Assembly (NCBI GenBank): GCA_021798235.1
Contig: JAJZMO010000355.1
Coordinates: 1-6,284 of the forward strand
Direction of reading: 5' to 3'
Origin: Acidobacteriota bacterium
Lineage (GTDB): Bacteria; Acidobacteriota; Terriglobia; Terriglobales; Acidobacteriaceae
DNA length: 6,284 bases
Positions 6,027 through 6,284 of this stretch are shown here, piece after piece (position 1 is the first letter of the stretch; the number at the start of each line of letters is the position of its first letter). Made by a program: the position numbers and the translations under genes. A model generated the notes under the pieces. It worked only from the letters and a program-made list of their open reading frames with translations. It ran no database searches and was not told where the DNA came from.

Positions 6027-6284
6027 AGATTCTTCGATCCTTTCGCAACAATGGGTTCGAGCAGCGAGCAGTCGCGGAAAGGTCTGAATGGCCACCCCCC
6101 TTAGTCATTACGGGGCCAAGCCTGCTCACGGCCTTTCTGAGTATTTAGAAAGATCCGGCGCCGGCGACTGAACCCCTCAAGCAGTGATATGAAAAGAGGA
6201 TCATCCCCAGCGCCTTTGGCTCCATATTCATCTGATTCCGAGTGGCTTATCTCCGAATATCCGGATAGGTACCGCCAGACGCGG
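6027..6284. other. Upstream region without a supported gene
   Basis: Two open frames run off the right edge but neither is convincing. One is a plus-strand frame from ATG 6189 (32 codons, M-K-R-G-S-S-P-A-P-L...) with no Shine-Dalgarno. The other is a minus-strand frame of 60 residues with no start that ends at TAA 6103-6101, with third positions far less GC-rich than the genes here. Small palindromes occur: CTTTCT/AGAAAG (6133-6152) and TATCCGGATA (6258-6267). Neither has a T-tract, so I do not call a terminator. Confidence 0.4.
6136..6149. repeat. Near copy of the padR start-site repeat
   Basis: TCTGAGTATTTAGA matches TCTCAGTATTGAGA at 5983-5996 in 12 of 14 positions, giving a common form TCTnAGTATTnAGA. 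It lies about 110 bp upstream of the -35 box, inside the CTTTCT/AGAAAG inverted repeat. It may be an auxiliary operator, or a chance AT-rich match. Confidence 0.4.

Noticed and set aside
6133..6152. CTTTCT/AGAAAG inverted repeat as a terminator
   Set aside because: AT-rich 6-bp stem with an 8-nt loop and no following T-run on either strand.
6101..6283. Minus-strand open frame of 60 residues entering from the right edge and ending at TAA
   Set aside because: No start in the window, no recognisable domain, and third-position base use unlike the neighbouring genes. It could be the tail of a gene but cannot be supported.
6189..6284. Plus-strand frame starting ATG and open to the right edge
   Set aside because: Only 32 codons, no Shine-Dalgarno, no clear promoter and no recognisable motif. 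Worth re-examining if sequence to the right is available.

Overview
The window looks like part of the chromosome of a GC-rich acidobacterium (Acidobacteriota, probably the Terriglobia/Koribacter/Solibacter breadth). The argument is gene content. A short PadR-type regulator is followed on the same strand by two large MacB/FtsX-type permeases, each with an N-terminal 'permease prefix' segment, two permease halves and no ATPase beside them. This is the ADOP (acidobacterial duplicated orphan permease) arrangement, which is greatly expanded in that phylum. Strong third-position GC also explains the many long antisense open frames.

Layout, all supported genes on the minus strand and read right to left. 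(1) 6027-6284 has no supported gene. It holds a 14-bp element at 6136-6149 that resembles an inverted repeat in the padR promoter. (2) 5983-6026 is a near-consensus sigma70 promoter with one perfect inverted repeat inside the -35/-10 spacer and another over the expected transcription start. (3) padR, 108 aa, 5639-5965. (4) A 78-bp gap, then ADOP permease A, 893 aa, 2879-5560. (5) A 2-bp stop-to-start junction, then ADOP permease B, also 893 aa, 195-2876. (6) A leader-like stretch of about 170 bp with several stem-loops. It ends in a hairpin that contains an AGGAGG Shine-Dalgarno and a GTG start for a possible gene cut off by the left edge after 8 codons.

The likely working unit is padR-ADOP A-ADOP B. 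The small repressor probably controls its own promoter and, by read-through, two translationally coupled inner-membrane permeases. Substrate, energy source and inducer cannot be read from the sequence; the family has no established function. A and B are tandem paralogues. Their first ~123 residues are about three-quarters identical and their last 20 differ at only two positions, while the large extracytoplasmic domains between have diverged strongly. I see no CRISPR array, insertion sequence, rRNA or intact tRNA.
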